DNA of 61,316 nucleotides from Leptotrichiaceae bacterium. Its GTDB lineage: Bacteria > Fusobacteriota > Fusobacteriia > Fusobacteriales > Leptotrichiaceae. Under the pieces are notes generated by a model. That model was not told where the DNA came from, searched no databases, and saw nothing but the letters and a program-made list of their open reading frames with translations. A program made the translations under genes and the position numbers. The stretch is from positions 1 through 61,316 of the forward strand of contig JAGOWQ010000007.1 of assembly GCA_018060185.1 (NCBI GenBank), written 5' to 3'. Below, piece after piece: positions 35,740-45,744 of the stretch (its first letter is position 1; each line of letters starts with the position of its first letter).

Positions 35740-36497
35740 GAGCAGGTCCTGGGGACCCAGAATTAATAACAATAAAAGGGCAAAGAATAGTAAAAGAAGC
35801 AGATGTGATAATATATGCGGGTTCTTTAGTTCCTAAAGAAGTTATAGATTGTCATAAAAAAAGTGCAGAAATATATAATTCTGCAAGTATGTCATTAGAG
35901 GAAGTAATAGATGTTATTGTATCATCTGTTAGATTAAATAAAAAAGTTGCTAGAGTACACACAGGAGATCCTTCAATTTATGGAGCTCATAGAGAACAAA
36001 TGGATATACTTGATAAATATGAAATAGAATATGAAGTTATACCTGGAGTAAGTTCGTTTTTAGCTTCAGCAGCTTCAATAAAAAAAGAATTTACACTGCC
36101 TAATGTGTCTCAAACTGTAATTTGTACCAGAATAGAAGGGAGAACACCTGTTCCTGAAAAAGAAAGTTTAGAGAGTTTGGCAAAACATAGAGCGTCCATG
36201 GCAATATTTTTATCAGTGCAGATGATAGATAAGGTTGTAGAAGCGTTATTAACTTCTTATCCAATATCAACACCCATAGCTGTAATCCAGCGTGCTACTT
36301 GGCCTGATGAGAAAATCATATTAGGAACTTTGGAAACAATAGAAAAAAAAGTGAAAGAAGCAGGGATAAATAAAACAGCACAGATATTAGTAGGGGATTT
36401 TTTAGGAAATGAATATGAAAAATCAAAATTATATGATAAAACGTTTACTCATGAATACAGAACAGGAATAAATATAAAAAAGGAAAATAAAAAATGA
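35718..36497 (+). CDS. cbiF: Cobalt-precorrin-4 C11-methyltransferase
   Basis: A 259-residue tetrapyrrole methylase. The signature [20 protein letters not shown], the YAGSLVP segment and the [18 protein letters not shown] loop identify the C-11 methylase CbiF/CobM. It overlaps cbiG by four bases. Confidence 0.96.
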   Translation: [259 protein letters not shown]

Positions 36498-37507
36498 AAA
36501 TAGCAATTTATTGCGTTAGTAAGAACGGTTATAGTATAGCGTTAGACATAAGAGAAAAAGTTTATGAAAATAGTGATATTTATATATCAGAAAGAGTTTT
36601 TAAAACTTTTATTTTAGAAAAACAAAATGTGAAAAAGATATTTAAAATAGATGGAAAATTATCAGATTTAGTAGGTAATACTTTTATCAGATACGATTTA
36701 CACATATTTATAATGGCAACAGGAATAGTTGTTAGAGTTATAGATGGAAAATCAACTACTAAAGATAAAGACCCAGGTGTAATTACAGTCGATGAGCAGG
36801 CAAATTTTGTGATTCCAATATTATCAGGTCATCTTGGAGGAGCTAATGAAAGTTGTAGAAAAATAGCTAGCGGAATAAAAGCTATACCAGTAATTACAAC
36901 AGCAACAGATGTAAGTGGGAAAATAGCCGTGGATACAATGTCACAAAAATTAATGTCGAAATTAGAAAATTTAGAGGATGCTAAAAGAGTAACTTCGTTA
37001 ATAGTAAATGGTGAAAATGTTAGCTTATATCTCCCTAAAAATATTGTAAATACTACGCAAAATAGTTCTGGTGCAATAATAATTTCAAATAGGAAAAAAA
37101 TAGAAATTTCTAAAATTATCCCTCAAAATATTGTTCTAGGAATAGGTTGTAGAAGAGGAATAAAAAAAGAGCATATAATAGAAAAATTAACTTGGGCATT
37201 GAATTGTCAAAATCTTGAAATCAATTCAATAAAAAAAGTGGCTTCAGCATGGGTAAAATCAGATGAAATAGGCTTGATTGAGGCTATGAAAGAGCTAAAT
37301 ATTCCAATAGAATTTTTTGAAAAGGAAGAGATATTAGAAGTTGAAGATTTAATTGAAAATAAATCTGAATATGTTAAAAAAAGCATAGGTGTTTATGGAG
37401 TATCAGAACCGTGTGCATATTTAGCGTCAACCAAAAAAGGGGAATTTTTAGCAAAAAAAATAGTTTTAGATGGAATAACGTTATCAATATTTGAGGAGGA
37501 TATGTAA
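36494..37507 (+). CDS. cbiG: Cobalt-precorrin-5A hydrolase
   Basis: A 337-residue CbiG that opens the delta-lactone and releases acetaldehyde from the ring. The N-terminal domain has FIMATGIVVRVIDGKSTTKD, DPGVITVDEQANFVIPILSG and GGANE; the C-terminal domain starts near VLGIGCRRGIKKEHI. The released acetaldehyde is chemically the same intermediate as in the BMC block, but it is made in trace amounts. Confidence 0.95.
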   Translation: MKIAIYCVSKNGYSIALDIREKVYENSDIYISERVFKTFILEKQNVKKIFKIDGKLSDLVGNTFIRYDLHIFIMATGIVVRVIDGKSTTKDKDPGVITVDEQANFVIPILSGHLGGANESCRKIASGIKAIPVITTATDVSGKIAVDTMSQKLMSKLENLEDAKRVTSLIVNGENVSLYLPKNIVNTTQNSSGAIIISNRKKIEISKIIPQNIVLGIGCRRGIKKEHIIEKLTWALNCQNLEINSIKKVASAWVKSDEIGLIEAMKELNIPIEFFEKEEILEVEDLIENKSEYVKKSIGVYGVSEPCAYLASTKKGEFLAKKIVLDGITLSIFEEDM

Positions 37508-37508
37508 A

Positions 37509-38252
37509 GTGTATAAAAAAGGTAAAATTTATGTAGTAGGAATAGGTCCAGGAAAAAAACCAGATATGACATATAGAGCTTATAAAGCAATGGAAAATAG
37601 TGATGTAATAATAGGTTATAAAACTTATATTAACTTAATAAAAGAATATTTTGAAAATAAAGAGCTTATAAATTCTCCTATGAAAAAAGAAGTGGATAGA
37701 TGTCAAGATGCATTAAATATTGCAATGGAAGGAAAAACTGTAAGTTTAATAAGTAGTGGAGATGCAGGAGTGTACGGAATGGCAGGAATTATGCTTGAAA
37801 TAGTAGATGATAGTATTGAAGTTGAAATAATTTCTGGAGTAACTGCTACAAATGCAGCAGGTTCAGTAGTAGGAGCACCTATAATGCATGATTATGTCAC
37901 TATTAGTTTAAGCGATTTACTTACAGATTGGGAACTTATTAAGAAAAGATTGGATTTAGCAGCACAAGGAGATTTTGTGGTTAGTCTATATAATCCAAAA
38001 AGTAGAGGACGTACTACTCAAATAGAAGAAGCAAGAGATATTATGTTAAAGCACAAATCTAAATCGACAGTAGTTGCTATAGCAAAAAATATAGGAAGAG
38101 ATGATGAGGAGTATGTCTTGACTACTTTAGAGCAAATGTTGAATTATGACATAGACATGTCAACTATTGTTATAATAGGAAATTCAAATACATTCATAAA
38201 AAATGGCAAGATGATAACTCCTAGAGGATATAAAGGTAAATATGATTATTAA
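37509..38252 (+). CDS. cbiH: Cobalt-precorrin-3 C17-methyltransferase
   Basis: A 247-residue tetrapyrrole methylase (ring-contracting). The GTG at 37509 is favoured because gaggagga (37493-37500) lies eight bases upstream and the protein then begins MYKKGKIYVVGIGPGKKPDM. A TTG in the same frame at 37491 would sit within that site. Hallmarks are SSGDAGVYGMAG and SLYNPKSRGRTTQIEEA. Confidence 0.94.
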   Translation: MYKKGKIYVVGIGPGKKPDMTYRAYKAMENSDVIIGYKTYINLIKEYFENKELINSPMKKEVDRCQDALNIAMEGKTVSLISSGDAGVYGMAGIMLEIVDDSIEVEIISGVTATNAAGSVVGAPIMHDYVTISLSDLLTDWELIKKRLDLAAQGDFVVSLYNPKSRGRTTQIEEARDIMLKHKSKSTVVAIAKNIGRDDEEYVLTTLEQMLNYDIDMSTIVIIGNSNTFIKNGKMITPRGYKGKYDY

Positions 38253-38282
38253 AATATATAAAAATAAATAAAAAGGAGAAAA

Positions 38283-38888
38283 ATGGCTTTAATTTATGTA
38301 ACAGGAGGAGCTAAGAGTGGTAAAAGTAAGTTTGCAGAGGATTTACTTCTTAATATGAATAATGGTAATCAGAAAAATATATATTTAGCAACCTCTCTTA
38401 TTTATGATGAAGAAATGGATATAAAAGTTTCTCTTCATAAAAAAAGGCGTCAAGATAGATGGATTACTGTAGAAGGCTATAAAAACTTTTACGAAAGCCT
38501 GGAAAAAAAGTTTGTTGAGATATATTCTAAAAAAAAAGAGATTTATGAAAAAGATATTTTTATAAATAATATGCTAGTTGACTGTCTAACAAATATGATA
38601 AGTAATATAATTTTTGAAAATATTGATATTGAGTGGAGTAATCCTGCAAAAGATCAGATAGAAAAATGTGATGAAGTGATAGAAAAAGAAGTAGAAAAAT
38701 TAATTGAAATTTCTCAAAAATTTGAAAATGTAATTATAGTTTCTAATGAATTAGGAATGGGAATAGTGCCTAGTTATCCTTTAGGAAGATATTTTAGAGA
38801 AATTGCTGGGAAAATGAATCAAAAAATAGCTGAAATAGCTGATGAGGTTTTTTTTGTTGTTTCTGGAATTCCTATAAAAATAAAATAG
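38283..38888 (+). CDS. cobU: Adenosylcobinamide kinase / GTP:adenosylcobinamide-phosphate guanylyltransferase
   Basis: A 201-residue CobU/CobP. It has the P-loop YVTGGAKSGKSKFAED, an RRQDRW segment with guanylate-acceptor region, VDCLTNMISN, and VSNELGMGIVPSYPLGRYFR. It activates cobinamide for nucleotide loop assembly. Its usual partner CobS is not found in the window. Confidence 0.95.
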   Translation: MALIYVTGGAKSGKSKFAEDLLLNMNNGNQKNIYLATSLIYDEEMDIKVSLHKKRRQDRWITVEGYKNFYESLEKKFVEIYSKKKEIYEKDIFINNMLVDCLTNMISNIIFENIDIEWSNPAKDQIEKCDEVIEKEVEKLIEISQKFENVIIVSNELGMGIVPSYPLGRYFREIAGKMNQKIAEIADEVFFVVSGIPIKIK

Positions 38889-38951
38889 ATAAAAAAGATT
38901 ACTATAGTCACTAATTTAATTTTAAGATTTGTGAATTTGAAAGGACTAGAA

Positions 38952-40481
38952 ATGGAAAATGTGCATAGGAATATAATGATATTGGGAACTGGATCTAATG
39001 TTGGTAAAAGTGTAATAACCGCAGGACTTTGTCGTATATTTTATCAAGATGGGTATAATGTAGCCCCTTTTAAATCTCAAAATATGGCTTTAAATTCATT
39101 TATAACTAAAGATGGTAAGGAAATGGGAAGAGCTCAAGTTGTTCAAGCAGAAGCGGCAAATATTGAACCACAAATATACATGAATCCGATTTTATTAAAG
39201 CCTACTACAGATAGAAAATCTCAAGTTATAGTAAATGGAAAAGTTTATAAAAATATGGATGCTAAAGAATATTTTTCTTATAAACACAATTTGAAAAATG
39301 ATATAATGAAAGCTTATAATTATATAAAATGCAATTTTGATATTTGTGTATTAGAAGGAGCAGGAAGCCCAGCGGAAATAAATTTAAAAAAAGATGATAT
39401 AGTTAATATGGGTATGGCAGAAATGGTAAATGCACCAGTAATTTTAATAGCAGATATTGATAGGGGAGGAGTTTTTGCATCAATATACGGCACAATTAAA
39501 TTGTTAGATATTAACGAACAAAAAAGAATAAAGGGTGTAATAATAAATAAATTTAGAGGAGATAAAACACTTTTAATGCCTGGAATAGAAATGATAGAAG
39601 AACTTATAAAAATACCTGTTTTAGGAATAGTTCCTTATGTAAAATTAGGAATAGAAGAAGAGGATAGCTTAGGAATTGATAAATACAATATACAAAAAGA
39701 GGGAAAAATAAGAATATCAGTTATAAAATTAAAACATATATCGAATTTTACAGATATTGATGCTATTTCCCTATATGATGATGTTTCATTGAGATACGTT
39801 GAAAAAGCGTCAGAATTAGGAGATGAGGACATTATTATTATTCCTGGGTCAAAAAATACTTTAGAAGATATGAAAGATTTAATTGAAAAAGAGATTAACA
39901 CAAAAATAATAAAATTAGCTAAAACAGGAACTTTCATTTTTGGAATATGTGGAGGATTTCAAATAATGGGTCAAAAAATAATGGATCCTTATAAACTTGA
40001 AAGTAATCTTGAAGAAATTTCAGGATTAGGACTTCTCCCTATAGAAACAATTATAGAAACAATAAAAACAACTACTCAGTACACAAATACTATAAAAAAT
40101 GTTTCAGAAGGAATGTTAGAAGGAATGAAAGGACTTTCTGTTACAGGATATGAAATTCATCAAGGATATAGTTATTTAGATAAATACTTTATTGAAAAAA
40201 AATCAAAAGAAGAAATTGTAAAAGAGTGTATTTTTGGAGATGAAAAACTTAAAGGGATGATAAAAGGGAATATAATGGGAACTTATATCCATGGAATTTT
40301 TGATAATTCAGAGTTCACAAACTATTTATTAAATAAAATAAGGGAGCAAAAGGGACTCGACAAAATTGATAAAAATTTTAGTTTTTCAGAATATAAAAAT
40401 AGAGAATATGATAAATTGGCACAAATGCTAAGAGATAATATTAATATAAAAAAAATATATGAAATAATGGGGTGTGATTAA
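38952..40481 (+). CDS. cbiP: Cobyric acid synthase
   Basis: A 509-residue glutamine amidotransferase that amidates positions b, d, e and g. ATG 38952 follows gaaagga. The in-frame GTG at 38931 has no ribosome site. Seen: MILGTGSNVGKSVITAGLC, PFKSQNMALNS, DIDRGGVFASIYGT, glutaminase Cys in GTFIFGICGGFQIMG, and the terminal ATYIHG-like GTYIHGIFDN. Confidence 0.95.
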   Translation: MENVHRNIMILGTGSNVGKSVITAGLCRIFYQDGYNVAPFKSQNMALNSFITKDGKEMGRAQVVQAEAANIEPQIYMNPILLKPTTDRKSQVIVNGKVYKNMDAKEYFSYKHNLKNDIMKAYNYIKCNFDICVLEGAGSPAEINLKKDDIVNMGMAEMVNAPVILIADIDRGGVFASIYGTIKLLDINEQKRIKGVIINKFRGDKTLLMPGIEMIEELIKIPVLGIVPYVKLGIEEEDSLGIDKYNIQKEGKIRISVIKLKHISNFTDIDAISLYDDVSLRYVEKASELGDEDIIIIPGSKNTLEDMKDLIEKEINTKIIKLAKTGTFIFGICGGFQIMGQKIMDPYKLESNLEEISGLGLLPIETIIETIKTTTQYTNTIKNVSEGMLEGMKGLSVTGYEIHQGYSYLDKYFIEKKSKEEIVKECIFGDEKLKGMIKGNIMGTYIHGIFDNSEFTNYLLNKIREQKGLDKIDKNFSFSEYKNREYDKLAQMLRDNINIKKIYEIMGCD

Positions 40482-40485
40482 TTAG

Positions 40486-41427
40486 GTGGAGATAATTTTT
40501 AAGATTTGGATAGCCTATATACTCGATTTGATATTTGGAGATCCTGAAAATATAATGCATCCTGTACAAATGATAGGAAAATTAATAGAAATACTTGAAA
40601 AAATATTGATAAATAGAAAACATAAAATAATTGCAGGAGGGATTTTAACTCTTTTAACAGTCAGTATAACTTATATAGTATCTCTTATAATTATTACTAA
40701 TAATAAAATTTCTATTATAATAATTTTGGAAATATATCTTATGTATACAGTTTTTTCTGTAAATTCACTAGCAAGAGAAGGAAATAAAGTTTATAATATA
40801 TTGAAGAATGGAGATATAAAAACTGCTAGAAAAGAACTTTCTTATCTAGTTTCTAGAGACACTGATAAGATGGATGAAAAAATGATAATAAGGAGTACAA
40901 TGGAAACAATATCTGAAAATATGGTTGATGGAGTAATATCACCTATATTTTATATGTTTTTAGGAGGATTACCATTGGCTATGACATATAAAGCTGTAAA
41001 TACATTAGATTCAATGGTTGGATATAAAAATGAGAAATATATTCACTTTGGGAAGATACCTGCTAAATTTGACGATATAATTAATTTTATACCAGCAAGG
41101 ATTACAGGAATATTAATAGTTTTCTCATCATTTATACTCAGATATGATTATAGGAGAGCATTGAAAATTTTTTTAAGAGATAGAAAAAATCATAGTAGCC
41201 CAAATTCAGCTCATCCAGAGTCAAGTGTAGCTGGTGCATTAGGAGTTCAATTTGGAGGGAGTGTTTCTTATTTTGGAATAAATATGGAAAAACCCACGAT
41301 AGGAGACAAGATAAAGGATTTTGAAATAGAAGATATTAAAAAAAATATAAAATTAATGTATGTTGTAAGCTTCATTGGAATGGCTATATTTACAGTAATT
41401 GGTATAATTATAATTAAATTGAAATAA
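40486..41427 (+). CDS. cbiB: Adenosylcobinamide-phosphate synthase
   Basis: A 313-residue membrane protein that attaches the aminopropanol (phosphate) arm made by CobD. It starts with GTG four bases after cbiP. Hallmarks are DLIFGDPENIMHPVQMIGKL, the SRDTDKMDEKMIIRSTMETI segment, ENMVDGVISPIFY, and HSSPNSAHPESSVAGALGVQ. Several membrane helices are visible. Confidence 0.95.
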   Translation: MEIIFKIWIAYILDLIFGDPENIMHPVQMIGKLIEILEKILINRKHKIIAGGILTLLTVSITYIVSLIIITNNKISIIIILEIYLMYTVFSVNSLAREGNKVYNILKNGDIKTARKELSYLVSRDTDKMDEKMIIRSTMETISENMVDGVISPIFYMFLGGLPLAMTYKAVNTLDSMVGYKNEKYIHFGKIPAKFDDIINFIPARITGILIVFSSFILRYDYRRALKIFLRDRKNHSSPNSAHPESSVAGALGVQFGGSVSYFGINMEKPTIGDKIKDFEIEDIKKNIKLMYVVSFIGMAIFTVIGIIIIKLK

Positions 41428-41437
41428 GGGAGAATTT

Positions 41438-42379
41438 ATGAATATAGATATTATAAGAATTTTTGCTTTTGTATTTATCACCATGCTTCATACATTGAAT
41501 AGGCAGTACGGTTTGGACATATGGATGATTGGCTATGGAATAATTTCCATAGGAGTAAATTTATTTATTTTAATAAGTGGTTATTTACTTCTCGACAAAA
41601 CAGAATCAATAAAAACTTTTTTAAAAAAGAGACTTTTTAATATAATTCCTCTATTTATAATATTTAATGTCATTTATACGTATTTTTATAAAAATTCTAT
41701 AATTTCGTTATTATCAGGAAAATCAATAGCAGCGCCTCATTTTTGGTACATTTATATGATTCTAGGACTTTATATTATAACTCCTTGGTTAAGAAAAGTA
41801 TTGATGTATGCAGAAAAAGAAACATTATATGTAATAATATTATGGTTTTTATATAATGTATTAAATCCATATTTAAGATATTTTAATTTGATAGAAATTC
41901 CTTTTTCAAATTTCCCTATTACGGGGTTTTTAGGCTATTATCTATTGGGATACTATTTTAAAAAATACAAGGACAAGTTAGAAAATATTTCTTATATTTA
42001 TTTTATATTAATATATTGTACAGGATTATTAATAAGTGTACTATCTACAAAATATGTTTTACATACTACAGGAAAAAGGGTATCTGAATTTTTTGATAAA
42101 AATTCAATAGGGACATTTATAATGACGTTATCATTTTTTTCTTTTTGGTTAAAGTATAAATTTAAAAATAGAATTAATTTTATTAAAACTGTTTCAGATT
42201 CAATATATTTTGCTTTTTTAATTCATATAATAATTTTAAATTATGTTATAAAAATAAGTGATGAAATGATTTTCAAATCAGTTGTTACGGTTGTTGTTAG
42301 TATTCTAGCAGGAATTTTGTACAATTATATAAAAAAAGTAATTGGCATATTTTTAAAAAAAATATTATATAAAAATTAG
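41438..42379 (+). CDS. Acyltransferase-3 family membrane protein inserted in the cobalamin operon
   Basis: A 313-residue integral membrane protein of the acyltransferase 3 (OafA/WecH-like) family. The N-terminus (MNIDIIRIFAFVFITMLHT) carries the family His of helix 1. FILISGYLLL and the KKRLFNIIPLFIIF segment follow, then about eight more helices. Such proteins O-acetylate surface sugars or similar acceptors. It lies 10 bases after cbiB and 36 bases before cobD, in the same direction, where cobS might have been expected; it is not a CobS homologue. No role in B12 synthesis is known for the family. Confidence 0.82.
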   Translation: MNIDIIRIFAFVFITMLHTLNRQYGLDIWMIGYGIISIGVNLFILISGYLLLDKTESIKTFLKKRLFNIIPLFIIFNVIYTYFYKNSIISLLSGKSIAAPHFWYIYMILGLYIITPWLRKVLMYAEKETLYVIILWFLYNVLNPYLRYFNLIEIPFSNFPITGFLGYYLLGYYFKKYKDKLENISYIYFILIYCTGLLISVLSTKYVLHTTGKRVSEFFDKNSIGTFIMTLSFFSFWLKYKFKNRINFIKTVSDSIYFAFLIHIIILNYVIKISDEMIFKSVVTVVVSILAGILYNYIKKVIGIFLKKILYKN

Positions 42380-42415
42380 ATGTGTAGTTATAAGAATACT
42401 TTGGAAGGAAGTAAT

Positions 42416-43555
42416 ATGAGTAAAGAAAAAATAGAAGTGCACGGAGGAAATATTTATAAAATTTTAAGAGAAAGAAATATAGATGAATTACTAGACTACA
42501 GCTCTAACATTAATCCCTATGGAATTTCTGAGAGATTGAAATCAGCTATATTAGAAAATTTAAACATATTAGAAAGATACCCAGATCCAGATTATATAAA
42601 ATTAAGGGATAAAATTGCAAAAATGAACAAAATTGACATATCAAATGTCATATTAGGAAATGGTGCAACAGAAATAATATTTTTATTTATTAAAGTATTA
42701 AATCCAAAAAAAATACTAATTATTTCCCCTACTTTTTCTGAATATGAGAGAGCAATAAAATCAGTACAAGATAATGTGAAAGAAGATATAAATAAAGTTA
42801 AGATAGATTATTTTCAATTAATGGAAAAAGATGACTTCAATTTAAATGTAAAAAATATAATAAAAGAAATTGATAAAAAATATGATTTATTAATAATATG
42901 TAACCCTAATAATCCCACGGGGAAATTTTTATCACTAAAACAAATGGAAGAAATACTTGAAAAATGTAATAAATTAGATACAAAACTTTTTGTAGATGAA
43001 GCATTTATTGAATTTTTAGAAAATGGTAAAAATCAAAGTATTATAAATACAGAGAAAAACAAGAAGAATTTGCTTATAATAAGAGCTTTTACAAAATTTT
43101 TTGCTATTCCAGGATTGAGGTTAGGGTATGGATTTTGTTTTGATAAAAATTTGTTTTCAAAAATAAATGATAAAAAAGAACCTTGGAGTGTTAATAATAT
43201 TGCAGAGTTAGCTGGAATTACAGTTTTAGATGATATAGAATATATAAAAAAAACAGATGACTGGATAAGAGAAGAAAAAAAATATATTTATAGTAGTTTA
43301 AAAAGAATAAAAGGAATAAAACCTTATAAAACAGAAGTTAATTTTATTCTTGTGAAAATTGATAATAATTTTATTAATAGTGGACTTAATTCAAAAAATC
43401 TAAAAGAAAAAATGTTGGAAAAAGGGATACTTATAAGAGATGCTTCAAATTTTGAATATCTTGATGATAGTTATTTTAGGCTTGCAATTAAAGACAGGAA
43501 AAGTAATGATATAATGCTAAGAGCATTAAAAGAGATTTTCTTTAATAGGGTGTAA
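42416..43555 (+). CDS. cobD: L-threonine-O-3-phosphate decarboxylase (class I PLP aminotransferase fold)
   Basis: A 379-residue PLP enzyme supplying (R)-1-amino-2-propanol phosphate for CbiB. ATG 42416 follows ggaagg; the frame extends upstream to 42380 without a ribosome site. Seen: VHGGNIYKI, DYSSNINPYG, NPNNPTGKF, and the PLP Lys227 in AFTKFFAIPGLRLGYGF. The homologue HisC is similar, but the HGG start and the operon context favour CobD. Confidence 0.92.
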   Translation: MSKEKIEVHGGNIYKILRERNIDELLDYSSNINPYGISERLKSAILENLNILERYPDPDYIKLRDKIAKMNKIDISNVILGNGATEIIFLFIKVLNPKKILIISPTFSEYERAIKSVQDNVKEDINKVKIDYFQLMEKDDFNLNVKNIIKEIDKKYDLLIICNPNNPTGKFLSLKQMEEILEKCNKLDTKLFVDEAFIEFLENGKNQSIINTEKNKKNLLIIRAFTKFFAIPGLRLGYGFCFDKNLFSKINDKKEPWSVNNIAELAGITVLDDIEYIKKTDDWIREEKKYIYSSLKRIKGIKPYKTEVNFILVKIDNNFINSGLNSKNLKEKMLEKGILIRDASNFEYLDDSYFRLAIKDRKSNDIMLRALKEIFFNRV

Positions 43556-43632
43556 AAATATTAAAAATTATATGAAATTTTTGGAGGAAAAATAGAATTC
43601 TTTTATATAATAAAATAAATGGAGAAAATAAA

Positions 43633-44706
43633 ATGATAAAAAATATGGAAAGTGAATTTTATATTATAAGCTTTAATTATAAAAATATTCCATTGGAAGA
43701 AAGGGAAAATTTTATAAGAACTGGTTATAAAAATATTTTGAAAAAATATCTTGAAAAAAAAATAATTAAAGGATATGTTGCTATTGAAACATGCTTAAGA
43801 ATAGAGTTATACTTGGATATAGAAGATTCTATTGAAATACCTGAAAGGGGAGATAATTTTAGTTTAGATCATTTAAAAAAAGATTTCAAGACAAAAAATA
43901 TGAAAATATATACAGGAAAAGAAGCTATAAAATATTTATTGAAAGTAATTTGTGGATTGGAATCAGTAATAAAGGGAGAAGATCAGATATTATCTCAGCT
44001 AAAAAAAGCTTATTTATTTCATTTAAAAGAAGGAACGACTTCTACTCTAATTAATATAATTTTTAATCAAGCAATAGAAACAGGAAAAAAGTTTAGAAAT
44101 AAAAGTAAAATAAATGAAAAAAATATATCACTTGATTCTATAGCAGTAAAGTTTATAAAATCTAAAATAGAATCTTTAGAAAATAAAAAAATATTTGTTA
44201 TTGGAGTTGGAGATTTAAGCCAATCAATTTTAGCATTACTACATAAAATAGACAGCTGTAATCTTACAATGACAAATAGGAGTATAAGAAAATCTATTGA
44301 ATTAAAAAAAATATTTGAAGGTATTGAAATGGTCGAATTTAAACAAAAATATGAAGTTATAAAAAGAAGTGATATAATAATAAGCGCAACTTCAGCTCCA
44401 CATTTAATATTGATAAAAGAAGAAATGAGGGAGATATTAAATGATGGAAAAAGTAGATTTTTTCTGGATTTAGCAGTTCCTAGAGATATCGATGTAGATA
44501 TAAAGGCGGATCCTTTTGTTTCTCTTTATCATCTAGATGATATTTGGGAAGAGTACAATAAAAATGTAGAAAAAAGAGATGAAATTGTAAAAAAATATTT
44601 TTATGTTATAGATGATCAGTTAAATAAAATAGAAAAAAAAATAGAAAAAAGAAATAAATATGTTTATGGTAAAGAGTGTATAGGGGGAGTAAATGATATT
44701 GAATAA
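43633..44706 (+). CDS. hemA: Glutamyl-tRNA reductase
   Basis: A 357-residue enzyme reducing glutamyl-tRNA to glutamate-1-semialdehyde, the first step of tetrapyrrole synthesis. The catalytic Cys54 lies in IETCLRIEL (usual form TCNR-E). The tRNA-binding region has GLESVIKGEDQILSQLKKAY, and the NADPH domain has FVIGVGDLSQSILALL. It is about 60 residues shorter than typical HemA; the C-terminal dimerisation domain is reduced. A gagag-free ggag site precedes the ATG. It overlaps hemC by 14 bases. Confidence 0.93.
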   Translation: MIKNMESEFYIISFNYKNIPLEERENFIRTGYKNILKKYLEKKIIKGYVAIETCLRIELYLDIEDSIEIPERGDNFSLDHLKKDFKTKNMKIYTGKEAIKYLLKVICGLESVIKGEDQILSQLKKAYLFHLKEGTTSTLINIIFNQAIETGKKFRNKSKINEKNISLDSIAVKFIKSKIESLENKKIFVIGVGDLSQSILALLHKIDSCNLTMTNRSIRKSIELKKIFEGIEMVEFKQKYEVIKRSDIIISATSAPHLILIKEEMREILNDGKSRFFLDLAVPRDIDVDIKADPFVSLYHLDDIWEEYNKNVEKRDEIVKKYFYVIDDQLNKIEKKIEKRNKYVYGKECIGGVNDIE

Positions 44707-45646
44707 AATAATAATAGGAACAAGAGGAAGTTTACTAGCTGTTGCACAAGCAGAGAAAGTAAAAGATATGCTTACTGAAAAATATAAAGAATTAAGAAAA
44801 AAAGGAATAATAATTAATGGATTTGAAGATATTGAAAGTATAAATATCGAATTAAAAACAATAGTAACATCAGGAGATAAAGATTTAAGAGATTTTAAAA
44901 AAATAAAAGGAGATTCTCAAAAAAATTTATTTGTGAAAGAAATAGAAAAAGAAATGATCAATAAAACTATTGATTTTGCAGTTCATTCATTAAAAGATAT
45001 GCCACAAATTACTCCAAATGGACTAGAAAATGTATGTTTCCCTTTAAGAGAAGATAATAGAGATGTATTAATTTCTAAAAATGGAAAAAAACTAGAAGAT
45101 CTATTAGAAAATAGTAGAATTGGAACTGGAAGCACTAGAAGAGAAGCAGAATTAAGAACGCTTCTTAATGAAAGAAAAGACATTATAATAAAAGGAATTA
45201 GAGGTAATATACATACAAGAATTAGAAAACTTCATGATGGAGAGTATGATGCTATTATTTTAGCTGCTGCAGGATTGAAAAGAACAGGGTTAGAAAAAAA
45301 TATTACTGAATATTTTGATGAAAATTATTTCATGCCAGCTCCAGGACAAGGAATACTTTGTATTCAGTGTAGAAACGACGATAAAAAAATTAAAAATTTG
45401 CTTAAAATAATTGATAATAAGGAAGTAAGAATAATGTGTGAAGCTGAAAGAGAATTTTCTAAAATTTTTAATGGAGGGTGTCACACTCCAATAGGATGTT
45501 CTTCAAAAATTGAAGGGGAAAATATAATTATAAAGGGTGTATATAATTATGATAAAAAAAGAGTTTTTAAAGAAATAATTGGAAATAAAAATGATGCAGT
45601 AAAATTATCTCAAAAATTAGCAGAAAAAATAAAAGAGGAAATATAA
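44693..45646 (+). CDS. hemC: Hydroxymethylbilane synthase (porphobilinogen deaminase)
   Basis: A 317-residue enzyme polymerising four porphobilinogens. Seen: IIGTRGSLLAVAQAEKV, FAVHSLKDMP, IRGNIHTRIRKL, and the dipyrromethane cofactor Cys263 in NGGCHTPIG. It starts inside the end of hemA. No hemB (which makes its substrate) is in the window. Confidence 0.95.
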   Translation: MILNKIIIGTRGSLLAVAQAEKVKDMLTEKYKELRKKGIIINGFEDIESINIELKTIVTSGDKDLRDFKKIKGDSQKNLFVKEIEKEMINKTIDFAVHSLKDMPQITPNGLENVCFPLREDNRDVLISKNGKKLEDLLENSRIGTGSTRREAELRTLLNERKDIIIKGIRGNIHTRIRKLHDGEYDAIILAAAGLKRTGLEKNITEYFDENYFMPAPGQGILCIQCRNDDKKIKNLLKIIDNKEVRIMCEAEREFSKIFNGGCHTPIGCSSKIEGENIIIKGVYNYDKKRVFKEIIGNKNDAVKLSQKLAEKIKEEI

Positions 45647-45666
45647 AATATAATAGACTAAATGAT

Positions 45667-45712
45667 TATTATTTTTAAGTTATTCTGTTTTATCTCATAT
45701 TTAAAAATAATA
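45667..45712 (+). repeat. AT-rich inverted repeat between hemC and cobA-hemD
   Basis: TATTATTTTTAA (45667-45678) is the exact reverse complement of TTAAAAATAATA (45701-45712), with a 22-base loop. It has no G-C pairs, so stability is low. It may be an mRNA processing or weak pause site. Confidence 0.35.
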
Positions 45713-45744
45713 TATATAAAGTTTAAAAAGAGAGGTAATGATCG

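Noticed and set aside
41438..42379. Membrane protein as cobS
   Set aside because: Its N-terminal helix and following motifs match acyltransferase 3, and no CobS motif was seen.
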